Shown here: one piece after another, positions 1 to 5,797 of the stretch
How the letters are laid out: every line of letters starts with the position of its first letter
Position numbering within the stretch: position 1 is the stretch's first letter
Assembly: GCA_022708765.1 (NCBI GenBank)
Contig: JAKIYB010000242.1
Location: 1 to 6,916, forward strand
Source: Armatimonadota bacterium
Lineage (GTDB): Bacteria; Armatimonadota; Hebobacteria; CAIYQO01
DNA length: 6,916 bases
Direction of reading: 5' to 3'
Notes under the pieces: generated by a model
Told to the model about the DNA's origin: nothing
What the model saw: the letters and a program-made list of their open reading frames with translations, nothing else
The model's database searches: none
Translations under genes and position numbers: made by a program

Positions 1-1
1 G

Positions 2-295
2 TTGGCGGAGGTGTGCGACTTCTTCAGCCTGGGCACCAACGACTTGCTGCAGTTTCTCCTCGCCGCCGACCGCGAGCACGCCGGCGTCGGCTATCTGCAT
101 GCCGCCGATCATTCCGCCGCCTGGTCGCTCATCGAGCACGTCATCTCCGCCGCCCATGCCGCCGACATCCCCGTCGGTGTCTGCGGCGAGTGGGGCGCGG
201 ACGCGGTGAAGCTGGCGCGATTGCTCACGCTTGGCATTGACAGCGCCAGCGTCGCCGTTGCCGCATTGCCGCGCGTGCGAAGCTGGTTCGCCTGA
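2..295 (+). CDS. ptsI: PTS enzyme I (phosphoenolpyruvate-protein phosphotransferase), C-terminal end, partial
   Basis: This is the last 97 residues of a gene that enters from the left; the first codon in view (TTG, Leu) is internal. Enzyme I takes phosphate from phosphoenolpyruvate and passes it to HPr, the first step of the cytoplasmic PTS cascade. The fragment shows the hallmark FFSLGTNDLLQF block (residues 7-18), the following AADRE (20-24) whose Arg contacts PEP in this family, and VGVCGEWGAD (58-67) with the catalytic acid Cys61. It continues with a LGIDSASV block like the LGxDEFSMS of known enzymes and stops soon after, about 35 residues short of the E. coli protein, so the final helix is reduced or absent. 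It converges on the cyclase gene with only 8 bases between the stop codons. The rest of the pts operon is not in view. Other PEP-utilising enzymes share this barrel, so PPDK-like or PpsA-like fusions are less likely but possible. Confidence 0.85.
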   Translation: MAEVCDFFSLGTNDLLQFLLAADREHAGVGYLHAADHSAAWSLIEHVISAAHAADIPVGVCGEWGADAVKLARLLTLGIDSASVAVAALPRVRSWFA

Positions 296-303
296 CGGTT
301 TGC

Positions 304-1155
304 TCACTCGAGCACGAAGAGCAGGCTCTTTGCGCGCGCATGCATCACGCGATTCCGGCCGGCTTCTTTGGCGCGGCCCATCGCTTCGTCGGCATCGTGA
401 ATGAGGCTGTCGGCGCTGTCAGAGGTTTCCGGATAGGCGGCAATGCCCAGGCTGATCGTCATGCGCAGGACGCCTCCGCCGGGCAGCGGCAGGCGGAGAT
501 TATCAATGGCCTGGCGCAGACGTTCGGCGAGGATATCCGCCTGACTCAGGGTGGTTTCCGGCAGGATAAGCACGAACTCCTCTCCTCCCAGCCTCGCCGC
601 CATATCCGTGGTGCGGATGCGGTCGCGCAGCATGTGCGCCACCGCGCACAGCGCGTCATCGCCTACGCCGTGGCCATGGGTGTCATTAATGAGTTTAAAG
701 AAGTCAATGTCCGCGAAGATTACCGCCAGCGGACGCTTGTAGCGCGCGGCGCGCGTCACTTCATCTTCCAGCCGCTGGGTACAGGCGCGCTTATTCGGCA
801 GGCCGGTGAGCGGGTCGGTCACCGCCGCGCGCTCGCTCTCCCGTACCCGCCCCAGCAGCGCCAGGTACGCCAACCGGGTATGCAGCGCGTGCAGCAGCGC
901 TCGCCCCAGTGCCAGCAGCAGCAGCAAGCTCAGCAGGACGAACAGGTGCAATCCGTGGGCGCCTCGCAGCAACGTAGGCCCGATGGCCAGCGCCAGACCG
1001 GCGCCGACCAGCAGCAGCAGCACTGGCGGCAGTATGCCCAGGCTGCCGAGATAGGCATCAGTCTCGCGCGCGTCGGCGGCGTCATGCGGGCGAGCAGCCA
1101 GTTCCCAATGCGCGCTGATGGCGACCATCGGCAGTGCTACCGTCCACAGCAGCAC
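304..1155 (-). CDS. Membrane-anchored GGDEF diguanylate cyclase (C-terminal part of a probably frameshifted gene)
   Basis: It makes cyclic di-GMP from two GTP at the inner face of the membrane. In the 283 residues seen here there is a hydrophobic start (2-17), two more membrane helices (about 41-60 and 69-90), a short helical linker, then a full GGDEF domain (about 113-272). Catalytic features are intact: DPLTGLPNKRA (114-124), DIDFFKLINDTHGHGVGDD (149-167) for metal and GTP binding, and the active-site GGEEF (190-194). RTTD (181-184), exactly five residues before GGEEF, is the RxxD inhibitory site for product feedback. The nominal start is GTG at 1153-1155, but no Shine-Dalgarno lies at a usable distance (nearest GGAG is 17 bases upstream), and this GTG falls inside a hydrophobic segment. 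The ORF overlaps the upstream membrane ORF by 19 bases in another frame. One extra base near 1167-1172 would join them into a protein of about 520 residues. Function is confident; the start is not. Confidence 0.9.
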   Translation of the reverse strand: MLLWTVALPMVAISAHWELAARPHDAADARETDAYLGSLGILPPVLLLLVGAGLALAIGPTLLRGAHGLHLFVLLSLLLLLALGRALLHALHTRLAYLALLGRVRESERAAVTDPLTGLPNKRACTQRLEDEVTRAARYKRPLAVIFADIDFFKLINDTHGHGVGDDALCAVAHMLRDRIRTTDMAARLGGEEFVLILPETTLSQADILAERLRQAIDNLRLPLPGGGVLRMTISLGIAAYPETSDSADSLIHDADEAMGRAKEAGRNRVMHARAKSLLFVLE

Positions 1156-1841
1156 GGCGAGGGAAACCCGGACTCCAGCACGATGAGCGGCAGCCTGCCG
1201 AGTGACGCGCCGCCGACGGCCAGCAGCCCGGCGGCGGCGGCCAACAGCCAGCGCGGGCCGCGTTGCCAGGCCGGCGCCGCGCCACTGAGCATGACGGTGA
1301 CTGCCATCAGCAGCAGCGCCACGCCAGCCACGTATGCCCAGGCCACCGCGGTTACCGCGCCGAACGGCAGCAGACGGGTGAATTGGCCGCGTTCAAGGAG
1401 GACGAGTGCGAACGCGCCCGGGATGAGAAGGGCATCACCCAGGAGCGCGGCCAAACCGATGACCGTGCGCGGCAGGCGCCCGCCGCGCGACAACAGGCCC
1501 CAACTCAGGGCAAGGCAGGTTAGCAAAAAGAGCGCGGCTCCCCACGTCGGGTTGGGTGTGCGATGGCCTACCAGCCAGACACCCGGCCCAGCCATCACCC
1601 AGCCGATGAGGAAGCCCAGCGCGAGGAACATCGGCCACCAGCGCCGCCGTTCATCCGACCGCCGTATCCGGCGCAACGCGGGAATAAGCAACCCGCCGGC
1701 TACGAGCGCTGCCAGCAGCAGCGTCCCGTAGCCCACGAGCAGCCGGATGGGCAACGCCGGCACCGTCACCCACCCGATAATCACCGCTATACCCAGTACG
1801 CCGGGAATCGCGGCGAATCCCCCCCATCGCAGCCATTCCAT
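1137..1841 (-). CDS. Seven-helix membrane sensor region, probably the N-terminal half of the adjacent diguanylate cyclase
   Basis: The 234-residue product has about seven hydrophobic helices (about 9-26, 32-54, 70-91, 100-117, 125-147, 159-183 and 196-218) separated by short Arg-rich or Gly/Pro loops; no soluble domain or known motif is recognised. After VLESGF the ORF abruptly becomes Cys/Gly-rich for ten residues and stops at 1137, which looks like out-of-frame translation. Adding one base to the GGG run at 1167-1169 (minus strand) would read VLESGVSLAVLLWTVALP and continue into the GGDEF protein without a break, giving about ten helices plus cyclase. I therefore read it as the membrane sensor of that enzyme. 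The start is ATG at 1839-1841; a GTG two codons earlier (1847) is equally possible. No strong Shine-Dalgarno is seen. It is transcribed divergently from the URO-D gene across about 155 bases. The alternative is a real two-gene overlap with translational coupling. Confidence 0.75.
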   Translation of the reverse strand: MEWLRWGGFAAIPGVLGIAVIIGWVTVPALPIRLLVGYGTLLLAALVAGGLLIPALRRIRRSDERRRWWPMFLALGFLIGWVMAGPGVWLVGHRTPNPTWGAALFLLTCLALSWGLLSRGGRLPRTVIGLAALLGDALLIPGAFALVLLERGQFTRLLPFGAVTAVAWAYVAGVALLLMAVTVMLSGAAPAWQRGPRWLLAAAAGLLAVGGASLGRLPLIVLESGFPSPCCCGR

Positions 1842-1997
1842 CTTCACATCTCATTCATTCCATATCCCACTCCTTTCCGCCATCATGTCACTTGCTTTTT
1901 CAGGGTGAAAAATCGCTCCTCCCGCTCTTCTCAAATGCAGCAGGGTGTGTTAGCATGCACCAGAACCAACCCATCCCCGAACGAGGAAGGCGATCTC

Positions 1998-3098
1998 ATG
2001 AGCATGACCAGTTACGAACGCATGGCGCGCACGCTGGCGCGCCAGCCGGTGGACCAGGTGCCCGTGGCTGTGAGCCCGTGGGGCGAGACGGTAGCGCGCT
2101 GGCGGAGCGAGGGCTACATCGGCGTGGACGAGGATGTCGCCGAGCATTTCGGGCAAGATCTGCGCACCGGCGGCTGGTTGAACAGCACCGCCAACCTTGA
2201 TTTTGAGCCGCAGGTCATCGAGGAGACGGAGGAGACCGTCCTCATGCTCGACGGCAACGGCGCGAAGCTGCGCCGCCACAAGCAGCACGCCAGCACGCCG
2301 GAGCACGTGGACTTCACCGTGCAGGACCGCGCGAGTTGGGAGGAGATCGGCAAGCCGTTCCTCACCGGGCTGGATCGCCGCCGCATCCCCTTTGAGGGAT
2401 ATCGCGACGCGAAGAAATACGCCACCGAGCGGCAGCGCTTCTTCTGCTGGGCGGGGGTGGCGCCCTTCGAGCAGATGCACCCCATTTGCGGTCACGAATA
2501 TATGCTGATGGGCATGGCGCTGGACCCGGAGTGGGTGCAGGACATGGTGATGACTTACGCCGAGATGACCATCCGCCACCTGGAGGTGCTTTTCGCGGAA
2601 GAGGGCGCGCCGGACGGCATGTTTTTCTACGAGGACATGGGATTCAAGGAGCGGCCGTTCATGAGCCCAGCGATGTACGATGAGATCATGCTGCCTGGCC
2701 ATAAGCGCCTCTTCGACTACGCGCACAGCCTGGGCTGCAAGGTCATCGTGCACTCCTGCGGCTACGTGGCGCCGCTGGTGCCGGGGCTTATCGAAGCCGG
2801 CATGGACTGCCTGCAGGCGATGGAAGTGAAGGCGGGGATGGACCTTCCCACGCTCTTCAAAGACTTCGGCGACCGCATTGCCTTCTATGGCGGGATCGAC
2901 GTGCGCTACCTCATCGCCAACGACCGCGCGGCCATTGACCGCGAACTGGAGACGAAGATGCTGCCGGTGCTCGCGGGCGGCGGCGGCTTCATCCTGCACA
3001 GCGACCACTCCGAACCGCCAGAGATTGATTACGCGACGATGCGCTACTTCGTCGAGCATGGGCGGGAGCTGAGCCGGCAATTCGCACCGGTGGGGTAG
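1998..3098 (+). CDS. Uroporphyrinogen decarboxylase family (MtaA/CmuA-like) protein
   Basis: This is a complete 366-residue protein with the URO-D barrel fold seen in cobalamin- or corrinoid-dependent methyltransferases (MtaA, CmuA) and in many uncharacterised relatives. The ATG at 1998 is chosen because GAGGAAGG (1983-1990) lies 7 bases upstream and homology-like sequence (TSYERMARTLARQPVDQVPV) begins at once; the open frame runs on upstream without a start of its own. Visible landmarks are FYEDMGFKERPFMSP (210-224), KVIVHSCGYVAPLVPGL (248-264) with the metal-ligand type His252-x-Cys254, YGGIDVRYLI (297-306), and GGGGFILHSDHSEPP (327-341). In characterised MtaA-type enzymes a third Cys near this last motif completes the zinc site; here it is HSDH, so His334 or His337 may substitute, or the chemistry may differ. 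The substrate cannot be told. It is not a typical HemE: the usual N-terminal arginine-rich porphyrin site is not evident. The small RraB-like gene follows on the same strand 51 bases later. Confidence 0.85.
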   Translation: MSMTSYERMARTLARQPVDQVPVAVSPWGETVARWRSEGYIGVDEDVAEHFGQDLRTGGWLNSTANLDFEPQVIEETEETVLMLDGNGAKLRRHKQHASTPEHVDFTVQDRASWEEIGKPFLTGLDRRRIPFEGYRDAKKYATERQRFFCWAGVAPFEQMHPICGHEYMLMGMALDPEWVQDMVMTYAEMTIRHLEVLFAEEGAPDGMFFYEDMGFKERPFMSPAMYDEIMLPGHKRLFDYAHSLGCKVIVHSCGYVAPLVPGLIEAGMDCLQAMEVKAGMDLPTLFKDFGDRIAFYGGIDVRYLIANDRAAIDRELETKMLPVLAGGGGFILHSDHSEPPEIDYATMRYFVEHGRELSRQFAPVG

Positions 3099-3108
3099 CA
3101 TCCTTTCA

Positions 3109-3130
3109 CCCCTCTCCCCGAGGAGAGGGG
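3109..3130. repeat. Perfect 9-bp palindrome between the URO-D and RraB-like genes
   Basis: CCCCTCTCC (3109-3117) pairs with GGAGAGGGG (3122-3130) around a CCGA loop; allowing one bulged G, two more pairs form (CA 3107-3108 with TG 3132-3133). It begins 10 bases after the URO-D stop codon and ends 9 bases before the downstream Shine-Dalgarno. No T-tract follows, so it is a poor intrinsic terminator. It could act as an mRNA 3'-end stabiliser or processing site, or be one copy of a short dispersed palindrome. Confidence 0.6.
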
Positions 3131-3139
3131 GTGCATGAT

Positions 3140-3144
3140 AGGAG
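3140..3144 (+). promoter_or_regulatory. Shine-Dalgarno site that sets the start of the RraB-like gene
   Basis: AGGAG lies 5 bases before the ATG at 3150. An earlier in-frame ATG at 3135 would place this motif inside the coding sequence and itself has only the palindrome arm upstream, so 3150 is preferred. Confidence 0.6.
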
Positions 3145-3149
3145 CCGGA

Positions 3150-3497
3150 ATGGTTGATCGCAACAGCGTCTACCTCGCGCTGGAGGAGATGGTCAAATAC
3201 GGTTCCGACCTGACGCAGATGCACACGCTGGTCGCATACTTCGCGTTTCCCTCGGAAGCGGCGGCGCGGCAAGCGGCGGCGGAACTGAAACGGCGGGAGG
3301 GGGTGGAGTCCGAACTCTTTACCCTCCCGCCCCCCTGGTGGCAGGCGCTCTTCGTGAAGCCGCGGTATGCCGTCCACGGCACCCGTCTGCTCATCCCCAC
3401 TTCCGACGAGATCATTCGTCTCACCGACGTGTTCAACGCCGTAGCGAAGCAATGCGGCGGGGTGTATGCGCGGTGGGAGGCGAAGCTGGTGCGATAG
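3150..3497 (+). CDS. Small RraB-like (regulator of ribonuclease E activity B family) protein
   Basis: This is a soluble 115-residue protein with no signal peptide or membrane segment. After a short helical N-terminus come LVAYFAFPSEAAARQAAAEL, a strand-turn region with a Trp pair (PPPWWQAL), TRLLIPTSDEIIRLTDVFNAVA, and an ending CGGVYARWEAKLV. The order (hydrophobic strand, FPSEEAA-type helix, IPT-x-DEI helix, and a closing GGxYxxWEA) resembles the RraB fold, whose E. coli member binds RNase E and reduces its activity. This assignment rests on remembered motif order rather than an alignment, so the actual role may differ; stand-alone RraB-domain proteins are mostly uncharacterised. It lies 51 bases after the URO-D gene with a palindrome between, so the two may share a transcript with separate control. 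ATG 3135 is an alternative start giving five more residues. Confidence 0.6.
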   Translation: MVDRNSVYLALEEMVKYGSDLTQMHTLVAYFAFPSEAAARQAAAELKRREGVESELFTLPPPWWQALFVKPRYAVHGTRLLIPTSDEIIRLTDVFNAVAKQCGGVYARWEAKLVR

Positions 3498-3526
3498 GCA
3501 GGTTGCAAGTTGCAGGGAGAAGGCGA

Positions 3527-3563
3527 ATCGAGTAGGAGTTACGAGCACGAGTACGGGTAGGGG
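3527..3563. repeat. Short degenerate hexamer tract (ACGAGT-like)
   Basis: Downstream of the RraB-like stop codon the sequence cycles through GAGTAGGAGTTACGAGC, ACGAGT and ACGGGT in a loose six-base period before the GTTACCCCC units start. It has no coding potential. It may be the remains of a microsatellite-like repeat. Confidence 0.4.
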
Positions 3564-3896
3564 ATTACCCCCCGTTACCCCCCGCCGTTACCCCCTGTTT
3601 TTGTGCATTTTCGCAAAATGGGGGGTAACGGTTTCGTCCGGTCACCCGCCCGGTCCCAATGCTCTTTGACAAGTGCATCGCGCTATGGTGGGGAATGCGG
3701 GCACTGCAGTACCCCCTTGCGAGGCCATGCGGCCAGGCGTCCCTCGGCAGGGACGCACCGGTTCGCGCAGACCAACCGGGTACCGCGCAGAGCGCTATGC
3801 AAATATCAAAGAGCATCACGGGGCTTCGGCGGAGCGCTTCGGCCGTCGTGTATCACCCCGCGCAACCGGCAAATTTTCACAATGCGGGGTGATACA
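3564..3896. repeat. Large nested inverted-repeat element with hairpins at both ends and in the centre
   Basis: Several inverted pairs share a centre near 3740. At the left end three units (ATTACCCCCC 3564-3573, GTTACCCCCC 3574-3583, GTTACCCCC 3587-3595) can each pair with GGGGGGTAAC (3620-3629), enclosing a small hairpin (CATTTT 3606-3611 / AAAATG 3615-3620). At the right end TGTATCACCCCGC (3849-3861) pairs perfectly with 3884-3896 (13 bp). Between them, 29-base arms 3659-3687 and 3788-3816 match at 24 of 29 positions by hand count; their cores are ATGCTCTTTGA and TCAAAGAGCAT. GTACCC (3709-3714) pairs with GGGTAC (3778-3783). The centre is a perfect 8-bp hairpin, GCGTCCCT (3737-3744) / AGGGACGC (3749-3756). 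Short ORFs inside it merely mirror the arms and are not convincing genes. It could be a MITE-like non-autonomous element, a structured RNA, or paired regulatory sites. No transposase is nearby. Confidence 0.7.
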
Positions 3897-3968
3897 TCTT
3901 CTGCCCCGAGGCGAGCGCCGCTCGACGGTATGCGGTTGTCATGGTACGGATGGGAGCGTAGCATAAAT

Positions 3969-3987
3969 ACGCTTGTTTGTCAAGCGT
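3969..3987 (-). terminator. Stem-loop downstream of the zinc-ribbon gene, possible weak terminator
   Basis: ACGCTTG (3969-3975) pairs with CAAGCGT (3981-3987) around a 5-base loop. Read on the minus strand it lies about 75 bases after the stop of the zinc-ribbon gene and is followed by ATTTATGC, which is only partly T-rich. It could end the toxin/immunity/zinc-ribbon transcript, but without a real T-tract the call is weak. Confidence 0.3.
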
Positions 3988-4000
3988 GTGTTTGTCTTGG

Positions 4001-4085
4001 TGTCTGAACCGTGATTTTTGGGATTTGTGGATTGCCGTGATGGGCAGTGGTTGGATAAGACTTATGGGACGGATGGGACGTATAG
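4001..4085. repeat. Degenerate GATT / GGGAC dispersed-type repeat running into the zinc-ribbon gene
   Basis: GAT(T) recurs at 4013, 4022, 4030 and 4039, a spacing of 8-9 bases, after TGTCTGAACC. It is followed by two copies of ATGGGACG (starting 4064 and 4073). On the minus strand this reads as CGTCCCAT units, then AATC-rich sequence ending in GGTTCAGACA. Degenerate repeats of both styles are familiar in intergenic DNA of many GC-rich bacteria; that statement is from memory and not checked. The GGGAC part encodes the last residues (PSVP) of the zinc-ribbon protein. Confidence 0.5.
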
Positions 4086-4358
4086 GGGGTGAAGGCGTGG
4101 AATGACGAGCAATGCGCCGAGAAGATGCAGCGCGCCCCAGGCGAGGGCGGCCGCGCCGATGACGCGCAGCGCGTGCTGGAGGCTCAGCCAGGCGGCGGCG
4201 TGGTGCAGGGTGTCGCTGGATGGCTCTGGTCCGGCCGGCATCGCCGGGGTGGAGCGCGGCGGGGCAGCGGGTGCCAGCGAGGCGCCGCAACGCGGGCACT
4301 GGGTGGCGCCCGGCGGGTGGGCGGTGCCGCAGGAGTGGCAGGTGGGGGATGGGGGCAT
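4062..4358 (-). CDS. Small zinc-ribbon protein with a C-terminal membrane helix
   Basis: The predicted protein has 98 residues. It begins with a compact zinc ribbon: Cys7-x-x-Cys10 (CHSC) and Cys21-x-x-Cys24 (CPRC), ten residues between the pairs. A Pro/Ala/Ser linker (about 27-50) leads to a hydrophobic helix (about 65-87), so the ribbon should face the cytoplasm or be tethered at the membrane. Such 'zinc ribbon plus one helix' proteins are common and mostly without known function. Start ATG 4356-4358 has GAGGG 7 bases upstream (4366-4370 on the minus strand). It starts only 28 bases after the stop of the second immunity-like gene and could be read through from it, but its GC-rich composition matches the host rather than the cassette, so it probably marks the left edge of the acquired block. 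Its last codons lie in a dispersed-type repeat, suggesting the original C-terminus was replaced or extended. Confidence 0.65.
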   Translation of the reverse strand: MPPSPTCHSCGTAHPPGATQCPRCGASLAPAAPPRSTPAMPAGPEPSSDTLHHAAAWLSLQHALRVIGAAALAWGALHLLGALLVIPRLHPLYVPSVP

Positions 4359-4386
4359 GGGCTAACCCTCTCGTTATGCGATACCA

Positions 4387-5076
4387 TCAAGCCAAACGGC
4401 GTCCGGGGAGGACAGTATACTCCTGTGTGCCCGTTACGATACGCTGGTAGACACCTTCACTCATTTTCTCCCGATCACTCTCGAATTGGATACCCGTCTC
4501 TGGATCGGTCCAAATCGTCGAGTAGATCAAGAGCTTATTCAACTCACGCTTGAGCTTTTGATACAGCTTCAACATCATCGGATATCGGCGTTCTTCACCC
4601 GTCTCGGTATTGATGACATGGTCGATCAGCATGACTGTAGACTCTTCCATCACTATGCGCCCAGTCTTTCGATCACGACCTAAAAACGCTGTGATGTAGC
4701 GAATCAATCCTAAATGTGCACAGACTTGATAAGGACTGATCGGTGCTCCCAGCGGCAAATCAGCCAGCAGTGGTTTACACCAGATATATACGCTATCGAC
4801 CTCACCGAAGTTGATGGTATCTTCTATGTCTCGCACGGTGGTCATGAGGCGGTACTTCCCCTCCTCGACTTCAGCGGAGTGTAGACAGACCAGACTGCAC
4901 GGGCGGAATTTTTCGCCGAATACCGTTCGAATCACCTGGAGCACTTCTGCATCCGTGGCATAGAAGTTATACGATCGCGCACGCCCGCACTGGGTCCAAA
5001 CGCTTGGATCCTGTTGTGGCGGGACTCGCGTCCGACGAATGTCGTCATCGGTTATACGCAACGAATTGTACCTCAT
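4387..5076 (-). CDS. Putative immunity protein, second of two tandem paralogs
   Basis: This soluble protein of 229 residues is clearly homologous along its whole length to the gene just upstream. Shared blocks are GRARSYNFYATDAEV (31-45), FRPCSL (57-62), VYIW (96-99) followed by a Leu/Pro-rich stretch, EEST..LIDHVIN.ETGEER.YP (144-166), LIYSTIWTDPETG (183-195) and the near-identical end MSEGVYQRIVTGTQEY...LPGRRLA (205-229). No known domain is recognised and there is no signal peptide or membrane helix. Lying directly behind a toxin tip and its presumed cognate antidote, it is most likely another immunity protein, perhaps against a related toxin tip; this is inference from position. ATG 5074-5076 lacks a clear Shine-Dalgarno; a TTG at 5059-5061 with GAGG 9 bases before it is an alternative start. 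The frame stays open up to 5178, but that part overlaps the upstream gene and is not conserved. GC content is lower than in host genes. A weak TTGACT/AATAAT pair lies in the 64-base gap. Confidence 0.65.
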   Translation of the reverse strand: MRYNSLRITDDDIRRTRVPPQQDPSVWTQCGRARSYNFYATDAEVLQVIRTVFGEKFRPCSLVCLHSAEVEEGKYRLMTTVRDIEDTINFGEVDSVYIWCKPLLADLPLGAPISPYQVCAHLGLIRYITAFLGRDRKTGRIVMEESTVMLIDHVINTETGEERRYPMMLKLYQKLKRELNKLLIYSTIWTDPETGIQFESDREKMSEGVYQRIVTGTQEYTVLPGRRLA

Positions 5077-5140
5077 CAAAGTTAAATGTATTATTGTTAC
5101 GCTTACCGAAACATAGTCAACGGTGTCTAAGATCGTTGTA

Positions 5141-5797
5141 TCATGCAAGCCGATGGCCCGGAAGGCGGTCATACTCACGCTTGCCAGTAACTATCTGCTG
5201 ATATACCCCTTCACTCATTCCCGGACGTGAATCTTCATACCGACAACCTGTATGAGGGTTTATTTGTATCGTTGAATAGACAAGTACTGTATTCATCTTT
5301 CGCCTGAGTCTAGTAAATAGTTTATACATTTCCGGGAAAGAACGCTCTTCACCTGTGATACGATTAATAACACGATCAACGATAAGCAAGCTTGATTCTC
5401 TCCATATCCGATGTCCTGGTTTCAACGTATCGCTCCAATTCGGCCGTTCATAGCAGACCAATCCATGATATGACAATTTCAGATAGAGTGCGGGGGCATC
5501 ATACAGAGGCAAATCCGGCACAAACGGTAGCGGCCAGATATAAATCATGGGAGTATAACTGTCAAGCGGCACGTCGAAATCGAATGAATCCATGAGATTG
5601 TAGATTTGTGCGGTTTGCCGATAACTACCAGCCTCCTCTACTGTTTGAACCCCAATGAGTTTGCACGGACGAAGCGATGGATCAACAGCGTCACGAATAA
5701 TTGCAATTACTTCATCATCTGTAGCATAGAAATTGTATGATCGTCCACGTCCGAGTGGCATCCAATCAGTAGGAGTAAATGGCTGTTCAGCACTCAT
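5141..5797 (-). CDS. Putative immunity protein, first of two tandem paralogs, next to the toxin
   Basis: This soluble protein of 218 residues is paralogous to the following gene. It carries GRGRSYNFYATDDEV (16-30), LRPCKLIG (42-49), MIYIWPLPFVPDLPLY (84-99), SLLIVDRVINRITGEERSFPEM (136-157), VLVYSTIQINPHTG (171-184) and MSEGVYQQIVTGKREYDRLPGHRLA (194-218). The family is not recognised. By place it should be the cognate antidote of the toxin tip: it starts 10 bases after the toxin stop and its Shine-Dalgarno overlaps that stop, so translation of the two is probably coupled. ATG 5795-5797 is chosen because GAGGT sits 6 bases upstream; the frame continues open into the toxin gene, but the extra residues there are out-of-frame toxin sequence. 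GC is low (22 of 60 bases in the line starting 5281). Compared with its sister it differs most in the middle (about 60-135), where toxin-specific contacts might lie. Confidence 0.7.
   Translation of the reverse strand: MSAEQPFTPTDWMPLGRGRSYNFYATDDEVIAIIRDAVDPSLRPCKLIGVQTVEEAGSYRQTAQIYNLMDSFDFDVPLDSYTPMIYIWPLPFVPDLPLYDAPALYLKLSYHGLVCYERPNWSDTLKPGHRIWRESSLLIVDRVINRITGEERSFPEMYKLFTRLRRKMNTVLVYSTIQINPHTGCRYEDSRPGMSEGVYQQIVTGKREYDRLPGHRLA

Noticed and set aside
340..1731. Long plus-strand open frame (463 codons) opposite the cyclase
   Set aside because: It is antisense to a clear GGDEF domain and membrane helices; its Gln/Arg-rich product comes from the reverse of Leu and Ala codons in GC-rich DNA.
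1563..1997. Upstream extension of the URO-D reading frame
   Set aside because: The residues are Pro/Arg/His-rich and antisense to the membrane ORF; ATG 1998 has a strong Shine-Dalgarno and matches the family start.
1950..3548. Long minus-strand open frame (532 codons) opposite the URO-D and RraB-like genes
   Set aside because: It is a His/Arg/Leu-rich antisense shadow of two genes with recognisable protein motifs and good Shine-Dalgarno sites.
3564..3629. CRISPR-like array from the repeated GTTACCCCC units
   Set aside because: The units are only 9-10 bases, adjacent or 3 bases apart, with no spacers and no cas genes.
3666..3694. Perfect TTGACA box inside the palindrome arm
   Set aside because: No acceptable -10 hexamer lies 16-18 bases downstream; the bases are better explained as part of the inverted repeat.
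3659..3892. Small ORFs on both strands in the palindrome that both begin MLFD-x-CIAL
   Set aside because: The likeness arises because the arms are inverted copies; there is no Shine-Dalgarno and no protein-like conservation beyond the arms.
5090..5120. TTGACT / AATAAT promoter-like pair on the minus strand before the second immunity-like gene
   Set aside because: The spacing is 19 bases and the start would leave a leader of only a few bases before ATG 5076; too weak to list as a promoter.
5077..5178. N-terminal extension of the second immunity-like gene starting at 5178
   Set aside because: It would overlap the C-terminal codons of the first paralog in another frame and is not conserved between the two copies.
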